Shown in pieces: positions 36,400 to 47,915 of a stretch of 64,000 nt of DNA. Within the stretch, counting starts at the first letter, position 1, and every line of letters starts with the position of its first letter. The notes beneath the pieces were generated by a model, which saw nothing but the letters and a program-made list of their open reading frames with translations, made no database searches and had not been told where the DNA came from. The stretch comes from Manihot esculenta (Eukaryota; Streptophyta; Magnoliopsida; Malpighiales; Euphorbiaceae), in contig NC_035168.2 of assembly GCF_001659605.2 (NCBI RefSeq), positions 3,838,058 through 3,902,057 on the forward strand. Reading direction: 5' to 3'. The translations under genes and the position numbers were made by a program.

Positions 36400-39300
36400 G
36401 ACTTGGAAAAAAAATAATCATAATAATTACAAGTCTTTCAAGCCCTTTAAATAAAATTTTATTTTTTAGCTTGAGTTGATAAGAATTCATTATCTTAGAG
36501 TTGAATCCAAATTTCCACAAGGACTAGGTCATTTCCTTGATTTTTCAACTTTATAATTTCTATTATATTAGGACACAACATGCCCAGGCACCAAGTTGAT
36601 CAGCTTGATGTGAAGTCCACCAAATTTATTAAATATTTATTAAATAAAGTGGAAATTTCTTGAGGAAATATGACTGTGGGCAGTGAGCCTTTGGGCTATG
36701 ATACCAAGCCTGTATTCCACCTATCTCTACTTGTAACCATAAATTATGAATAATTCATTTTATGATAAAATAATTTCAGTTAATTTTTATAAAATTATAT
36801 ATAATTTTTTACAATAATTCTTTTTTAAATTTTAAAAATTAATTTTTTTTTCTTTTCTAACAATAGAATTGATAAATAAATTAATTAAAATGATTTTTTA
36901 TGAAATTATTAGTTCCAAATAAGGAGGCTGAGAATATTTTATATTATAATCTCTAAAAATTTTATAAAAACCATAATTTAATAATAAAATATTTAAATCT
37001 TTATATCCATTGCAAAAAAAATCTTTATATTTCATTTTATTAATAAATTTATTATTAATTATTGTAAATTAAAAAAATCAACTCAAATTAAAAAAGTAAA
37101 ATGTTATAAATATTAAAACCACATAAACTAACATAAAAAAAGTGAAATTGCAAATAACTAAACTGTTGTATTTTAATATTGAAATTTAATAGAAAGAATA
37201 TTCTATTTATAGAATTAAAATTTAAAAATTAAATAGTTTATTGTATGGAATTTTTTGAAGGTTAGTTTATTGTATGGATTAAATTGTAGTTTTTAATTAA
37301 ATTTTATTAACTATATTATAAATTATCTAAATAATATACATTATCTTTTTATTTTCTTAAATCGAAAGATTCAATGATGAAATTTAAACACAATATTTTA
37401 CAAAGATTTTAAAGACTAACTCACAGAGACAAGTGATCGGGCTTTGTGTGAGATTTTTTCAAAGATGTTGAAGCCACCTTCTATATATTTGATGTAATTG
37501 AAATGAAATTGTGTTGTGATTGATTAATTTGAAAAAACAAAGAATATGAAATGGTAGGCGCGTACCGCAGTTATTTTAATACTCAAATTAATAAATTAAA
37601 AAAAAGAACAAGTGTAATGAATTGCTTAAAATTTAATAATAGTTGTGTAAAAATGAGTATCTTGATTGTTGTATTTATTAACTTTTATACTGTAAGAAGC
37701 TGTAGTCGGTTGTCAAATCTACTAGAAATCCGATTAGTACCGGCTATTGAATATGTGATTCCGCGATTATAAATACAATGAGAATCTGTTAGATTGTATT
37801 ATCTAACAGTAACTTCCCGTAAAATCTCGCTCTGCTGAAGAGATGATGAGTCTTGGCGAAAAACTAAGAACTACGATATTCGATGCTTTCTTTTAAACGG
37901 GTGTAACCGCGTATTATCTAATAATACTTTTGTCATATAATATTATCTTACAAAAATAATTTATAACTTATTTTGAACTATTATTTTATTACATTAATAT
38001 TTATATTACAAAACAAAACAACGATAAAATATGCTAATTAAAAATAAATTATTAACCTTTATCGATGATTTAAAATATTGATAATAAAATTTCTAACCGT
38101 TTGCAGATAGTAGCTATATGTTCACTTTTTATAGTATTAGAGACAGCAACTTTGTGAAAAAAAATTAGCAGGAGCTATTGCCTAGAAGGATATGGAACTC
38201 TTTATTATAGGCCTAACTATCAACAAAACAATTAGTTGGCAAGCATGTCTCAGCTAAGAATTTTTATTTTGGTGCTTATTGAGGCAACATTGTTTTAAGT
38301 GTTGTTTTTTTTTTAAAAAAAGTTACATTCCATACATTATAAATGTTTATAGTCTGCATTATTTTAAGATATGATTCAAATTTTTAGTGTGATTTGGAAA
38401 ATATTTTTCTTCATTTTATTGTAAAAAATTTCTTAATTGAATAAAATATTATTTTCTATATCATATGAAAAATATTGTTAGTAGAAGGCTATTTTCAATT
38501 ATATTATTACACTTATTAAAATTTATTAATTATTATTATTATTATTAATTTTACTTAGACAATATAAAAATTTATTTTCTATATGATATTATATAATCTA
38601 GAATGTAGTATTGTAAAATTTTGCATGATATTTATATAAAATCAATAATATGTAATTATAATTAATAAATGTTGATAAATATAATCGTATTATTATTTAT
38701 TAAGTTTACAGCTACTCTCAATTTCATTCACTAATTATCATTACATGTCATAAAATTTCAATAGATGAACATATATAAATATAATAATATCTTTTAGAGA
38801 AATTATTTTTAGTCTTTAAAATTTTGGTATAATTAATAAATATATTTTTCTATTTTTAAAATTAAATACTTTAATTTTTAAATTTTAATTCTGTTAAGAT
38901 TGGAATTAAATTTATCATTAAATGAAATATAAAATAGCTTGAAAATATAAATATAAAAAAACCTTGACACTCTTATCATTAACCTATGAAACTCATTAGT
39001 CATGAATTATATAACATTCTTTTAGTAATTTCATCAACCAATAGATATGCACTGCAGTATTTTGGTTTGGAGAAGAGAACTAACGATTCACAAATTAAAA
39101 CAATCTGTATATGATCTGACAATCTATAAACGAAAAGATAAAGTGGCTTGTACTCAAAAGTAATAAAAATTCAACTAATACCAACTAGTGTATGAGAGAT
39201 CTCGCAATAGTAGATACCCTATGAATTTATTTTGTAATGTTTTTTAACGGTAACAAGATACTCTAAGAGACTCGGCCAACTCTATGGAGCGAGTCTTTAC

Positions 39301-39660
39301 TAAGTTGGATATCTTACATCCAATCAACCTTGTCTTCACATCAAAGGCTAGTTAAGTCTTAGTGCCAAAGTATCATGATTCGTAAGGGTTCTGTCACGTA
39401 GTTCAATCATATATTGATAATACATTATACACTTTAAATGATCATCGAGTCATATCAAAAGTCTTCCCAAAGGTTTTTGATTCTTCAAATTCAAAGTTTT
39501 ATGGTTGATTTCCACAGTTTGGACACGTGATATGATCAAATTGGCTCCTTGTCCCATGTCCCTTCGTCTGTTCTAATGATAAATGATATTGCCTTGTTTG
39601 TCGAGCCACAATAAACCCAACCGTCATACACGACAGTATAAATTTCCCCTTTCTTAACCA
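36400..39660. other. Gene-poor region left of the retroelement graveyard
   Basis: Mostly A+T-rich. Patches near 37545-37570, 37690-37900 and 39190-39640 have balanced composition and may be eroded retroelement ends, but I could not find paired repeats or coding motifs. An (ATT)n tract lies near 38531-38552. Confidence 0.4.
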
Positions 39661-39669
39661 TTACCACTT

Positions 39670-41705
39670 TTGCTCATATACTCTTCTTCCTTCCCAAAAA
39701 AGCTTAATCACTCGCTGCTCTCCTTTGCGTTCTTCTCAAAGGTAACTCCCTTTTCTTTCTTTCTTTTTGTCTTAGGAACGAATAGGTCTTCTTCATCTTC
39801 TTCATCTTCTTCTTCTGGAGGTAGTTCTTCTTCTAGCTCTTTTTTCGGTGGCTACATCCGTGCTTCAGTTCCCATAGTTTCTCTGAGGGTTGTCCATGAC
39901 AGTGATACTCTGCTGGTAAATGACATCCTATCTGTGTTGTCTGAAAGGGATATAGATCGCCTATATAATAATTATCAGATCCCTCGAGACACCTTCCAGA
40001 TTTATGCTCCCTATCTGAACATTTGTGCCAATGATTAAATACCTGCTAAAGACATTATCATAGTATATGAAGAATAATTAAAGGTGAGACCTCAATTCCC
40101 AATTGACCCATTCTACTGTGAGGTCTTGAAATTTCACAAGTTGTTAGTTGTCCAACTTCATCCCAATAGCTAGTGAATTCTTGTTGCATTTTGCTTCGTC
40201 TACTTTAATAACAACATCGAGCTGAGCGTGGCTCTCTTCTCCTAGCTACAACAATTGGGTACTTTTTTTTTTGGTTCTTCAACAGCAAAAAATGCCAAAC
40301 CCTCTTTCTTGAACCGTTGAAAAAATAAGTTTTTCCATCCTCCACCACATGGTATCCATAGGTTTCGGTCAACTTCAGACAAATTACAGTGCTTATATGG
40401 AGCTCAGAAAAGATGAGGTCCGATTGCGCAGGGACAAGGAAGAGTCTTTGAATTTTCTCCAGAAGATGGCCTCAGCCCATAAAATGGACATAAACATGGC
40501 CGTGAAGAATGCCATCCTATCTTTGCAAAGTCAGTATCAAGCAGAGCAAGCTCAATTGCCTTAGCCAACCGATCGTCAAAACTCTCGGATGATCCTATCC
40601 TCTACTATATAGCAGGGTATTTTCCTTTATAAATTCTTGTCCTTAAACTATCTTACTTACTCACTTTTTTGTTTTGTGCAGATATGGCTGGCAAAGTAAA
40701 CAATAAGTTTATTGAAGCAGCACACTCCACATGCAAAGGAAAGGACGTTATGGGTACCTCGGCTCCTCTTCTAATGCGAACATGACGAGTAGAGGAAATC
40801 ATTGTGCTGTCTCCTTCCCCACCTCCACCTACCACATCTATAAGGTATTCAAATCCCCAGCCCGAGTCTTCATTTAGAGAGACTCCTCCATCATCTCCCA
40901 GTCTTGCATCTCCAAACTACAAGGAGCCTAGTACTGGAGCACCTTGGCCCTGGAGCATCCAACATTTGGCGATGGCTTGACCTGAGTCAACTCTCTTCTT
41001 GAGGAGCCATGGTTGTCCCTCCTTATAGCAAAGAATGTCATGCGGCCTGGTGACCGCAACTAGGCATTCTTGAGACGGATGACCTATACGACAATACCAT
41101 TCACTCCACCATTGAATGTATTTTGTTCGCCTACCTATCTAAGAAGTGCGATAAAGGCCTCAAAAAGGAGTTTAGGGCCCAAGAGGTAGATAGGAACCTC
41201 TTGCAGAAGGACTGCACAAGGCTAAAGGCTCGGGTCACCGAGTGGAGAATACCATGAAGGAGACCCTAGAGTCTGTCGATAAGCTTTAGGCAGACCGAGA
41301 TGAGGCCAAAGTTGCAAAGGCCATTTTTGGAAGATCGGGCCAAGAATGTAGAGGATTAGGTGGCCAATCTTCAATGGCATATTCAGGAATTGTAGTCTCA
41401 GACTCAAGAAAGCCGAGCCACCACTGACAGGGTCGTAGAGCTGGAAGCTGGGCTTCAAGACACAGTGGCTCGGGGTGGAGAGATGTTTGTTAAAGGCCAA
41501 GGCTCTATCAAGAAGGAGCTAATTAAGCAATATCCTTCGAAAGACTTCTTTTATATTGATGAGGAGGAGGATGAAGAGGAGCAGGAAGAGGACAAGCAAA
41601 ATGACACCCATTCTTCTGGCCTGACTTTTACTGAAAATGTAATTATAGTAGACAATGTAATAGGAGCTGGGGAGGGGGTTAGTGAGGAAGACCTTCCTGC
41701 TTTGT
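39670..41705 (+). pseudogene. Remnant of a Gypsy-associated 'putative gypsy type transposon' ORF
   Basis: An open frame starts at 39670 and contains a serine run. It then has LLVNDILSVLSERDIDRLYNNYQIPRD and TFQIYAPYLNICAND. The same frame continues after stops with IPAKDIIIVYEE, FPIDPFYCEVLKFHKLL and VVQLHPNS, as in the accessory ORF (Transposase_28-like) of plant Gypsy elements. Further downstream, 40349-40564 is a charged, coiled-coil-like piece. The end (41465-41705) is an acidic tail with YIDEEEDEEEQEED and the final ...EDLPAL. At least four in-frame stops and frame changes show it is dead. It is antisense to the integrase remnant at 44880-45500, as expected for Tat-lineage elements. Confidence 0.7.
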
Positions 41706-41821
41706 AACTTTTCCCTCCATAAATGAAAATATTTTGTACATCTCTTATCTTTATTTTTTACCAAGTGTAAGAATCAATACTTGAAGCATCACTCCAACAA
41801 CATAAAAATAACAAAAATGAT

Positions 41822-42547
41822 TTGGACTAACACACGAACATCTGCCTTGTAACGACCCCAAATTGGACCGTCACCGGCGCTAGGATTCAGATCGGCTTAA
41901 GGCCGCCAGAACCCGTAGCAAGCCTGCTATACTCTCTGAGTTGTCACCTTCGGCGGCCGAACCTGGCTTTTCTGCCTTGGTTCTTTTCTTGCAAAACCTC
42001 TTTTCATTTTAGCTTAAAAACATTAAAACATACGACATTACTTTAGAAAAACATAAATCTTACCCTTCTAGAGAATTCCGACATCCTGGATTCTACCGGA
42101 CGACAGGAATTCCGATGCCGGACTCTAGCCGGGTATTACATGCCTGATGGTTACCTACCTTGTGGTTTAGGCAAAAATGTCCTCAACTTAATTATTTTAT
42201 TAATTGAGACTAATACCCGAGTATCTGCTTGGCGGTTACCCGCTTTGTGGCTTAGGCAAAAATGCGTTTAATTTATTAATTGAAACTAACACCCGAACAT
42301 CTGTCTGGCAGTTACCCGCTTGATGGTTTAGGAAAAAATTTCTTTATTATTTGGGAATAACACCCGGATATTTGCCTGGCAGTTACCCGCATTGTGACTT
42401 AGAAAAAATACCTTTAATTTATTAATTGGGACTAACACCCGAACATCTGCCTAGCGGTTACCCGTCTTGTGGCTTAAGCAAAAATGTCTTTAATTTGTTA
42501 ATTGGGACTAACATTCGAACATCTACCTGGCGGGCTACCCACTTTGT
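41822..42547 (+). repeat. 76-bp minisatellite, about six units
   Basis: Units begin GGGACTAACACCCGAACATC and continue TGCCTGGCGGTTACCCGC, TTTGTGGCTTAGGCAAAAATG. Unit starts are about 41823, 42206, 42282, 42353, 42428 and 42504 (period 71-76). The first unit is interrupted by the insertion at 41848-42140 and the last by the insertion at 42548-44741. It resumes at 44742 with TTTGTGGCTT. It follows the accessory ORF and probably belongs to the same Gypsy element. Confidence 0.88.
41848..42140. mobile_element. TGTAACGACC family, copy a (293 bp)
   Basis: Begins TGTAACGACCCC and ends GCCGGGTATTACA, with a perfect 5-bp target duplication TGCCT at 41843-41847 and 42141-42145. It retains only the two ends of the family plus one TTCGGCGGCCGAA motif, so it is an internal-deletion derivative. 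TG...CA ends and 5-bp duplications suggest an LTR or LTR-derived element. Confidence 0.85.
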
Positions 42548-44741
42548 TGTAACGACCCGAAAACCGGACCGCTACCGGCGCTAGGATCCAGATCGGCATA
42601 AGGCCGCCGGGACCCGTAGCAAGCCTAACATACATCCTGTATACCTGTTAAATCCCATACATGATCAAACATATACATAAAACTTTAAACTTATTCTTTC
42701 ATTTACCAAGCTTAATCTGTGCATGCACAACTCATAAACATAAAAACCCACACTGGAGCCCTCATCAAATGCTCCAATGGGGCAACATATCATACATTAA
42801 GCTTGGTTTACATAAACATCATTAAATTATTTCATTAAAAGATCATGTACCAAAAGGGATTAACATACACTAGGGCCAATCACAATTCTATCCTCAATAC
42901 AATTCTTTACATTACATCACATTATAACATTTTACAATACATGTCCATATCTAACTATTATATACAACATGACTTCTTTACTCTTGCTAACTTCCTGGTT
43001 TATTCCGTACCTGCAAACCTGGGGGATTAAGGGAATGGGGTGAGCTACTAGAGCCCAGTGAGCAGAATAATAAAATATTATATTAAAATTCATGCTTTCA
43101 TGAAATGCATCACATCACAAACAAATCACATCAAGGATGGACTTGTCACCAATAGCCCTCTACACATTCTAATAGTGCCAGGGGCGTAGCATGGGCCTCA
43201 CTGGTCTTTCTCTTACATAAGATAACATAACATTCCGATATGCCAGGGGCGTAGAATGGGCCTCACTGGTCTTTCTCTTACATCGTACCAGGGGCGTAGA
43301 ATGGGCCTCACTGGTCTTACATACCATACCATATCATATTGTATCATGTCATCATACGAGGGCCAATGGATCATTCAACACCCATCCACATCAACATTAT
43401 ATTGTGCAATGCAACATATTCGTGAATTCTAGTGCAAACAACCTAATATATCACATGGCATTCGTGATGCATGAACATGCTCGAAATTTATTTGCTTTGA
43501 AACGTAAAGATCCATTCTACTCACCTCAGGCTAGCTCTGAAAAGACACTGAAGTAGCTATCTCACTGTTGGGGTCCTCGGTTCCTCGGGTCCGAACCTAC
43601 ACAGGTGGACTCAAATGAGGGACCAAACATACATGAACATGACTCTAAACTATTCTCCAAAAACCCCCTAAAACACTCTAAAACATTCATAGAAAACATG
43701 CAAAGGAAGGCTGAACAGGCACCTTCGGCGGCAGGTTCGGCGGCCGAAAGTCCCTCCAGAGCCGAAACTCAGCCACTTTCGGCAGCACCTTCGGCGGCCG
43801 AAAGTGGTTCCAAAGCCGAAACTCGTGCATGTTCGGCGGCACCTTCGGCGGCCAAAACTCCCCTCAAGAGCCGAAAGTCCAACTTTCGGAGGCAGGGTTC
43901 GACAGCCAAAGGCTTGCCTCCACAGGCAGGTTCGGCGGCCGAAAGTCATTCGGCTGCCGAACCTGAGTTCTTCCAAAGGGCAGAACTCAGCCTCCTCATG
44001 CACATTTTGCCTCCCAAACCATTCAAACATGCATTTAGCTATTCTACAACATGCATACACAAGCAAATAAGCATATAGGGGTCTCAAACTATCCTAAACC
44101 CCAAAACAAACACATATAGCAACTCATACAACACACATTATCCATAAACTCAACATTAACCTAAACATGCATTTCTACCCCATAACCCCTCAAAACTTGT
44201 TTAAAACATACAAGAAAGGTAGGATCTAAGCTTACCTCTTGAAGATCGAGAGGAGAGACGATCCTAACTTGGAGATGGGAGAAATCTAGCTCCTTGGGTC
44301 TCCAAGCTCTAAAACTTGATCTTAGCTTCAAAAATCTTTAAAACCAAGTTAAAACTTGTTAAAACTTGAAAGATTTGAGGAAAATCATCAAAATCGACCA
44401 TGGGAGGGCATAGACTCACCGTTGGCCAAAAATAGGGGAGAAAGCTCGCCCATTTTCGGCCATGGGGCCTTTTATAGGTGGCTGGCCAGGCCACCTTCGG
44501 AAGCCGAAGGTGACTCCAAAACTCATGCATGTTCGGCAGCCGAACATGAGATTCGACGGCCGAACCTGGATTTTCCTCAATGGTCTTTTTCATTGAAAAC
44601 TCAATTTCTTTCTTACTTAAAGCCATAAAATACATGAAAATATTTTATAAAAACATGTTTTTACCCTTCTAGAGGTTTCCGACATCCGAGATTCCACCGG
44701 ACGGTAGGAATTCCGATACCGGAGTCTAGCCGGGTATTACA
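42548..44741. mobile_element. TGTAACGACC family, copy b (2194 bp)
   Basis: Begins TGTAACGACCCG and ends GCCGGGTATTACA, flanked by the 5-bp target duplication TTTGT (42543-42547 and 44742-44746). Removing it restores the minisatellite phrase ACCCACTTTGTGGCTT. Inside are a conserved GGGGTGAGCTACTAGAGCCC (about 43039), three near-copies of CCAGGGGCGTAG with intervening sequence (43170-43320), and many TTCGGCGGCCGAA quasi-palindromes (43720-43970 and 44495-44570). No retroelement gene is seen. Long frames at 43605-44087 on both strands reflect GC-rich repeats. Best explained as a solo LTR or large non-autonomous LTR derivative. Confidence 0.85.
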
Positions 44742-44879
44742 TTTGTGGCTTTTTTCTGTAAGAATTTCCTTAATCATCGACTCATGCAGCCCATCATTCC
44801 ATATAATTGAATAAAACACAACATATCAAAAAAATTATCTCGTTAATTTTATTGATAAAACTTTCATAAATTATAAATA

Positions 44880-45500
44880 TTTCAAGAATGGAAGATGACA
44901 CGACCATCTAACTTGGCTAACTTATAAGCACCGGAATGAATAATCTTCGAGACCCTAAATGGTTCTTTTTTAGTTTTCGCTTAACTTACCAGACTCAGCA
45001 TTATTGCCTGTTATATCAGACTGCCTAAGAACTAAGTCTCCTACATTAAAAACTCGAGGATTATCCTGTGAATTGAACATTTGAGACATCTTATTTCTGT
45101 AAATAGTCATTTTGATTGAGGCTTGTTCTCTTAGGTACTTGGCCTAGTCGAGGTTGAATTACATTTTTTTCGGGTCTCCTGATGACTCAGGATGTTGGGT
45201 CCTAAAACTTCTTACCTGGATCTCCACGGCAATTGCCACTTTGGCCCTATATACCAGTGAGAATGAAGTTTTCCCTGTTGCTACTTTTGGAGTTGTTATG
45301 TATGCCCAAAGGATATGAGGTAATTCCTCAGGCTAGCTGCCTTTGGCTTTATCGAGCCTTTCCTTCAACTCCTAGAGAATTGTCATGTTTGTTATCTCAG
45401 TCATGTCATTAGTCTGCTGATGGTATGTTAAGCTTAACTGTAAGTCAATATCCAATTTCCTGCAAAATTCTTTAAACTTGAAATAGCTCGGTCTGATCAA
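44880..45500 (-). pseudogene. Gypsy integrase C-terminal remnant
   Basis: On the minus strand, from 45500 downwards, one frame reads FKEFCRKLDIDLQLSLTYH, QQTND..TEITNMTIL, ELKERLDKAKG, PEELPHILWAYITTPKVAT and FSLVYRAKVAIAVEI. Later it reads REQASIKMTIYRNKMSQMFN, FNVGDLVLRQ and GAYKLAKLDGR. These are the end of the integrase core (HPQTNGQ-type motif) and the C-terminal GPY-like region of plant Gypsy elements. Several TAG/TGA codons interrupt it. The N-terminal side ends abruptly at about 45503 against a Copia fragment in the opposite orientation. Confidence 0.82.
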
Positions 45501-45504
45501 GCCA

Positions 45505-46270
45505 TTAGTCTTAGTCAAGAAAAGTTTATTTCTAATTTGTTGAGTGATGTTGGTATGTTATACTGTAAACTTGCTTTGTTTCCTCTACCTAGAGGTTTAC
45601 ATTTATCATCGGGTATAAGTGAACCTCTTATTGAATCAAATTGTTATCGAAGGCTTATTGGGAGACTCTTGTATATTAATCTCACTAGGCCAGACATTAG
45701 CTATGTTGTACAATACCTCAGCCAGTTTATGGCTGCCCATAAAAGGCCTCATTGAGAGGCAACCATGCATATTTTACGATATCTGAAAGTTACTGTTAAT
45801 ACTAGGTTTTGTTTTTCTGTTAATTGTGATTTTCGAGTCACTGCATATTGTGACTCAGATTGGGCATCCTATTGCTTTTCTAGGAAATCTTTAATTAGGT
45901 TAGGTTTGGGATCTTTCTTGGGCCCTCTTTGATTTTTTGAAAAACAAAAAAGCTATCTATAGTTTTCAAATTCTCTGCTGAGGCAGAGTATAGGGCCATG
46001 GCTGCAACAATTTGTGAATTACTTTAGATTACATCTATTTTATGAGATTTGCAGGTTCCAGTTAGTTATTTAATTTAGCTTCATTGTGACAACAAGGCGG
46101 CTCTCCAAATTACAGCTAACCCGGTCTTCCATGAAAGGACCAAACATATCGATAGTGACTGTCACATAGTGCAGGAACAACTTCAGAAGAGATTTTTAAC
46201 TATTTCTTATGTATCAAGTCAAGACCAGATAGCAGACCTATTTACTAAGCCTCTGTCAGTTGTCTTACAC
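45505..46270 (+). pseudogene. Copia reverse transcriptase/RNase H remnant
   Basis: The plus strand encodes SQEKFISNLLSDVGM, then YRRLIGRLLYINLTRPDISY and VVQYLSQFMAAHKRPH, then ILRYLKVT. After that come [21 protein letters not shown] and [13 protein letters not shown] pieces in shifting frames. This is the classic 3' end of Copia pol (RT thumb, RNase H with CDSDWA and ADxxTKPL). It is broken by stops and frameshifts and has lost everything upstream. Its own 3' LTR follows at 46330. Confidence 0.85.
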
Positions 46271-46329
46271 TAGCACTTTTGCTTCAAGTTGTCTCTAATG
46301 TCTTTCCTAGCTCCAACTTGAAAGGGGGG

Positions 46330-46669
46330 TGTAGAAGAATATGAATGACGACTTGGCGACCTAATGACCGATTGACGACCTGACGACCTAATGACCGACC
46401 GATGACCTAACGACCTAATGATTGACTGGCGACCTGATTAACTAAGTTATATTATTTTAAATGCTATTTTGTAAATGAGCTTTATTAAGACCAGATTATT
46501 TTAGCTTGAATTCTTTAAGAGATATTGTGTTATTTTCTTTTTTGGACTGTGCATTGTACGTGAAATAGATTTATAGGCTTAATATAAATGGTATCTCTCG
46601 TATAGGATTGATTCATAATTAATATATCTGAAATATTATTCATTTCTCTTTCCTCACGGAGTCATATCA
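46330..46669 (+). mobile_element. 3' LTR of the Copia remnant
   Basis: A polypurine tract AAAGGGGGG at 46321-46329 is immediately followed by TGTAGAAGAATATGAATGAC, the expected LTR start. The end is placed at ...GTCATATCA (46669). The first 110 bp hold GACCTAATGACCGAC-type short repeats. The 5' LTR is absent and the right end is approximate. Confidence 0.6.
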
Positions 46670-46892
46670 ATAATAATAAAAAAAATCCAATAAAGTCAAA
46701 GCCTCCAATACAATTCCAATACCTCGAAACCTTGATGGGTCTACCATATAAGCAATGGAGAATGTTGTGGATGATGGAATCAATCATATAATTTTCCATC
46801 ATTTTAAAATGGGCAAAATGGATAGAAATGATTAAACTTTTTTTCCTTTTGTTGTCTTTTGTTAATTATAGTTAACATCTGGCCGAACACTA

Positions 46893-47915
46893 TTTGATAT
46901 AGTCTGGAGATAAGTATAAACTTTGACTGACCTCTTCAATGCCCGGAACGACTAGGCCGACCACTTCAAGACTCGCATCACAAATAAGACAATTGAATAC
47001 AGGAAAAGCCAACCTCAATGACCGGAAGGAACTTGCCTTTGTATAGGTCGGATGAGCCGTGTACAATCTGATGAAACCAAAGTAAGACGCCGACCTCCAA
47101 TGCGATGGTCGACTGCTCTAGCCCTCTCTGAGGTATTAAATGCACGTGTGAAAAGGTTACCCAACTGCTTGACACACCTGCCAAAGGGCATTAGAACACG
47201 TGTCCACAGTCTCAAAGCAAACCACCATCGAACGAAATGGTTTCTTCGCCACACCATTGCAAGATTATCAAAATTCCTCAACTTGCAATCGTTGATCTAA
47301 AGAAAAAACTAAACTGATAATATATTAGATATAAGACTCTCTATGATCAGAACACATGTTCACGGTCTGATCAGGTTTAAAGAACCGAAGAGAATCGACC
47401 TCAGTAAAGGCCCAGCAGGCCCAACACGATTTGATATAGTCTAGAGATAAGTACAAACTTTGACCAACCTCTTCAATGTACGGAACGACTAGACCGACCA
47501 CTTCAAGAGACACATCACAAATAAGACAATTGAATACAGGAAAAGCCGACCTCAATGACCGGAAGGAACTTGCCTTTGTATAGGTCGGATGAGCCGAGTA
47601 CAATCTGATGAAACCAGAGTAAGGCCTCGACCTCCAACGTGATGACCGACCTCTTCAATGTACGGAACGACTAGACTGACCACTTCAAGACTCACATCAC
47701 AAATAAGACAATTGAATACAGGAAAAGCCGACCTCAATGACCGGAAGGAACTTGCCTTTGTATAGGTCGGATGAGCCGAGTACAATCTGATGAAACCAGA
47801 GTAAGGCGCCGACCTCCAACGTGATGACCGACCCGCAGCCCTCTCTGAGGTATTAAATGCGCATGCGGAAAGGCTGCCCAGCCGCCTGACACACCTGCCA
47901 AAAGAACATGGGCAA
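46893..47915 (+). repeat. Triplicated 220-290-bp LTR-like repeat
   Basis: Three direct copies: about 46893-47186, 47428-47648 and 47649-47915. They share TTTGATATAGTCT.GAGATAAGT (copies 1 and 2), CTTCAATG..CGGAACGACTAG, ACAGGAAAAGCC.ACCTCAATG and TTGTATAGGTCGGATGAGCC (all three), and CTCTCTGAGGTATTAAATGC (copies 1 and 3). Copies 2 and 3 abut at GACCTCTTCAATG. The 240 bp between copies 1 and 2 is unique. Probably a rearranged LTR. The antisense short frames repeat with it and are not genes. Confidence 0.75.

Noticed and set aside
37540..37910. Possible retroelement or viral fossil around GGTAGGCGCGTACCGC
   Set aside because: Composition differs from the flanks, but no coding motif, polypurine tract or paired repeat could be identified.
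41822..42547. CRISPR-like array
   Set aside because: Repeats are contiguous 76-bp minisatellite units without unique spacers, in a plant genome.
43605..44087. Long overlapping frames on both strands (157 and 139 codons) with Ala/Ser/Glu or Arg/Cys-rich products
   Set aside because: They arise from the repeated TTCGGCGGCCGAA motif inside transposon copy b, are open on both strands and resemble no protein.
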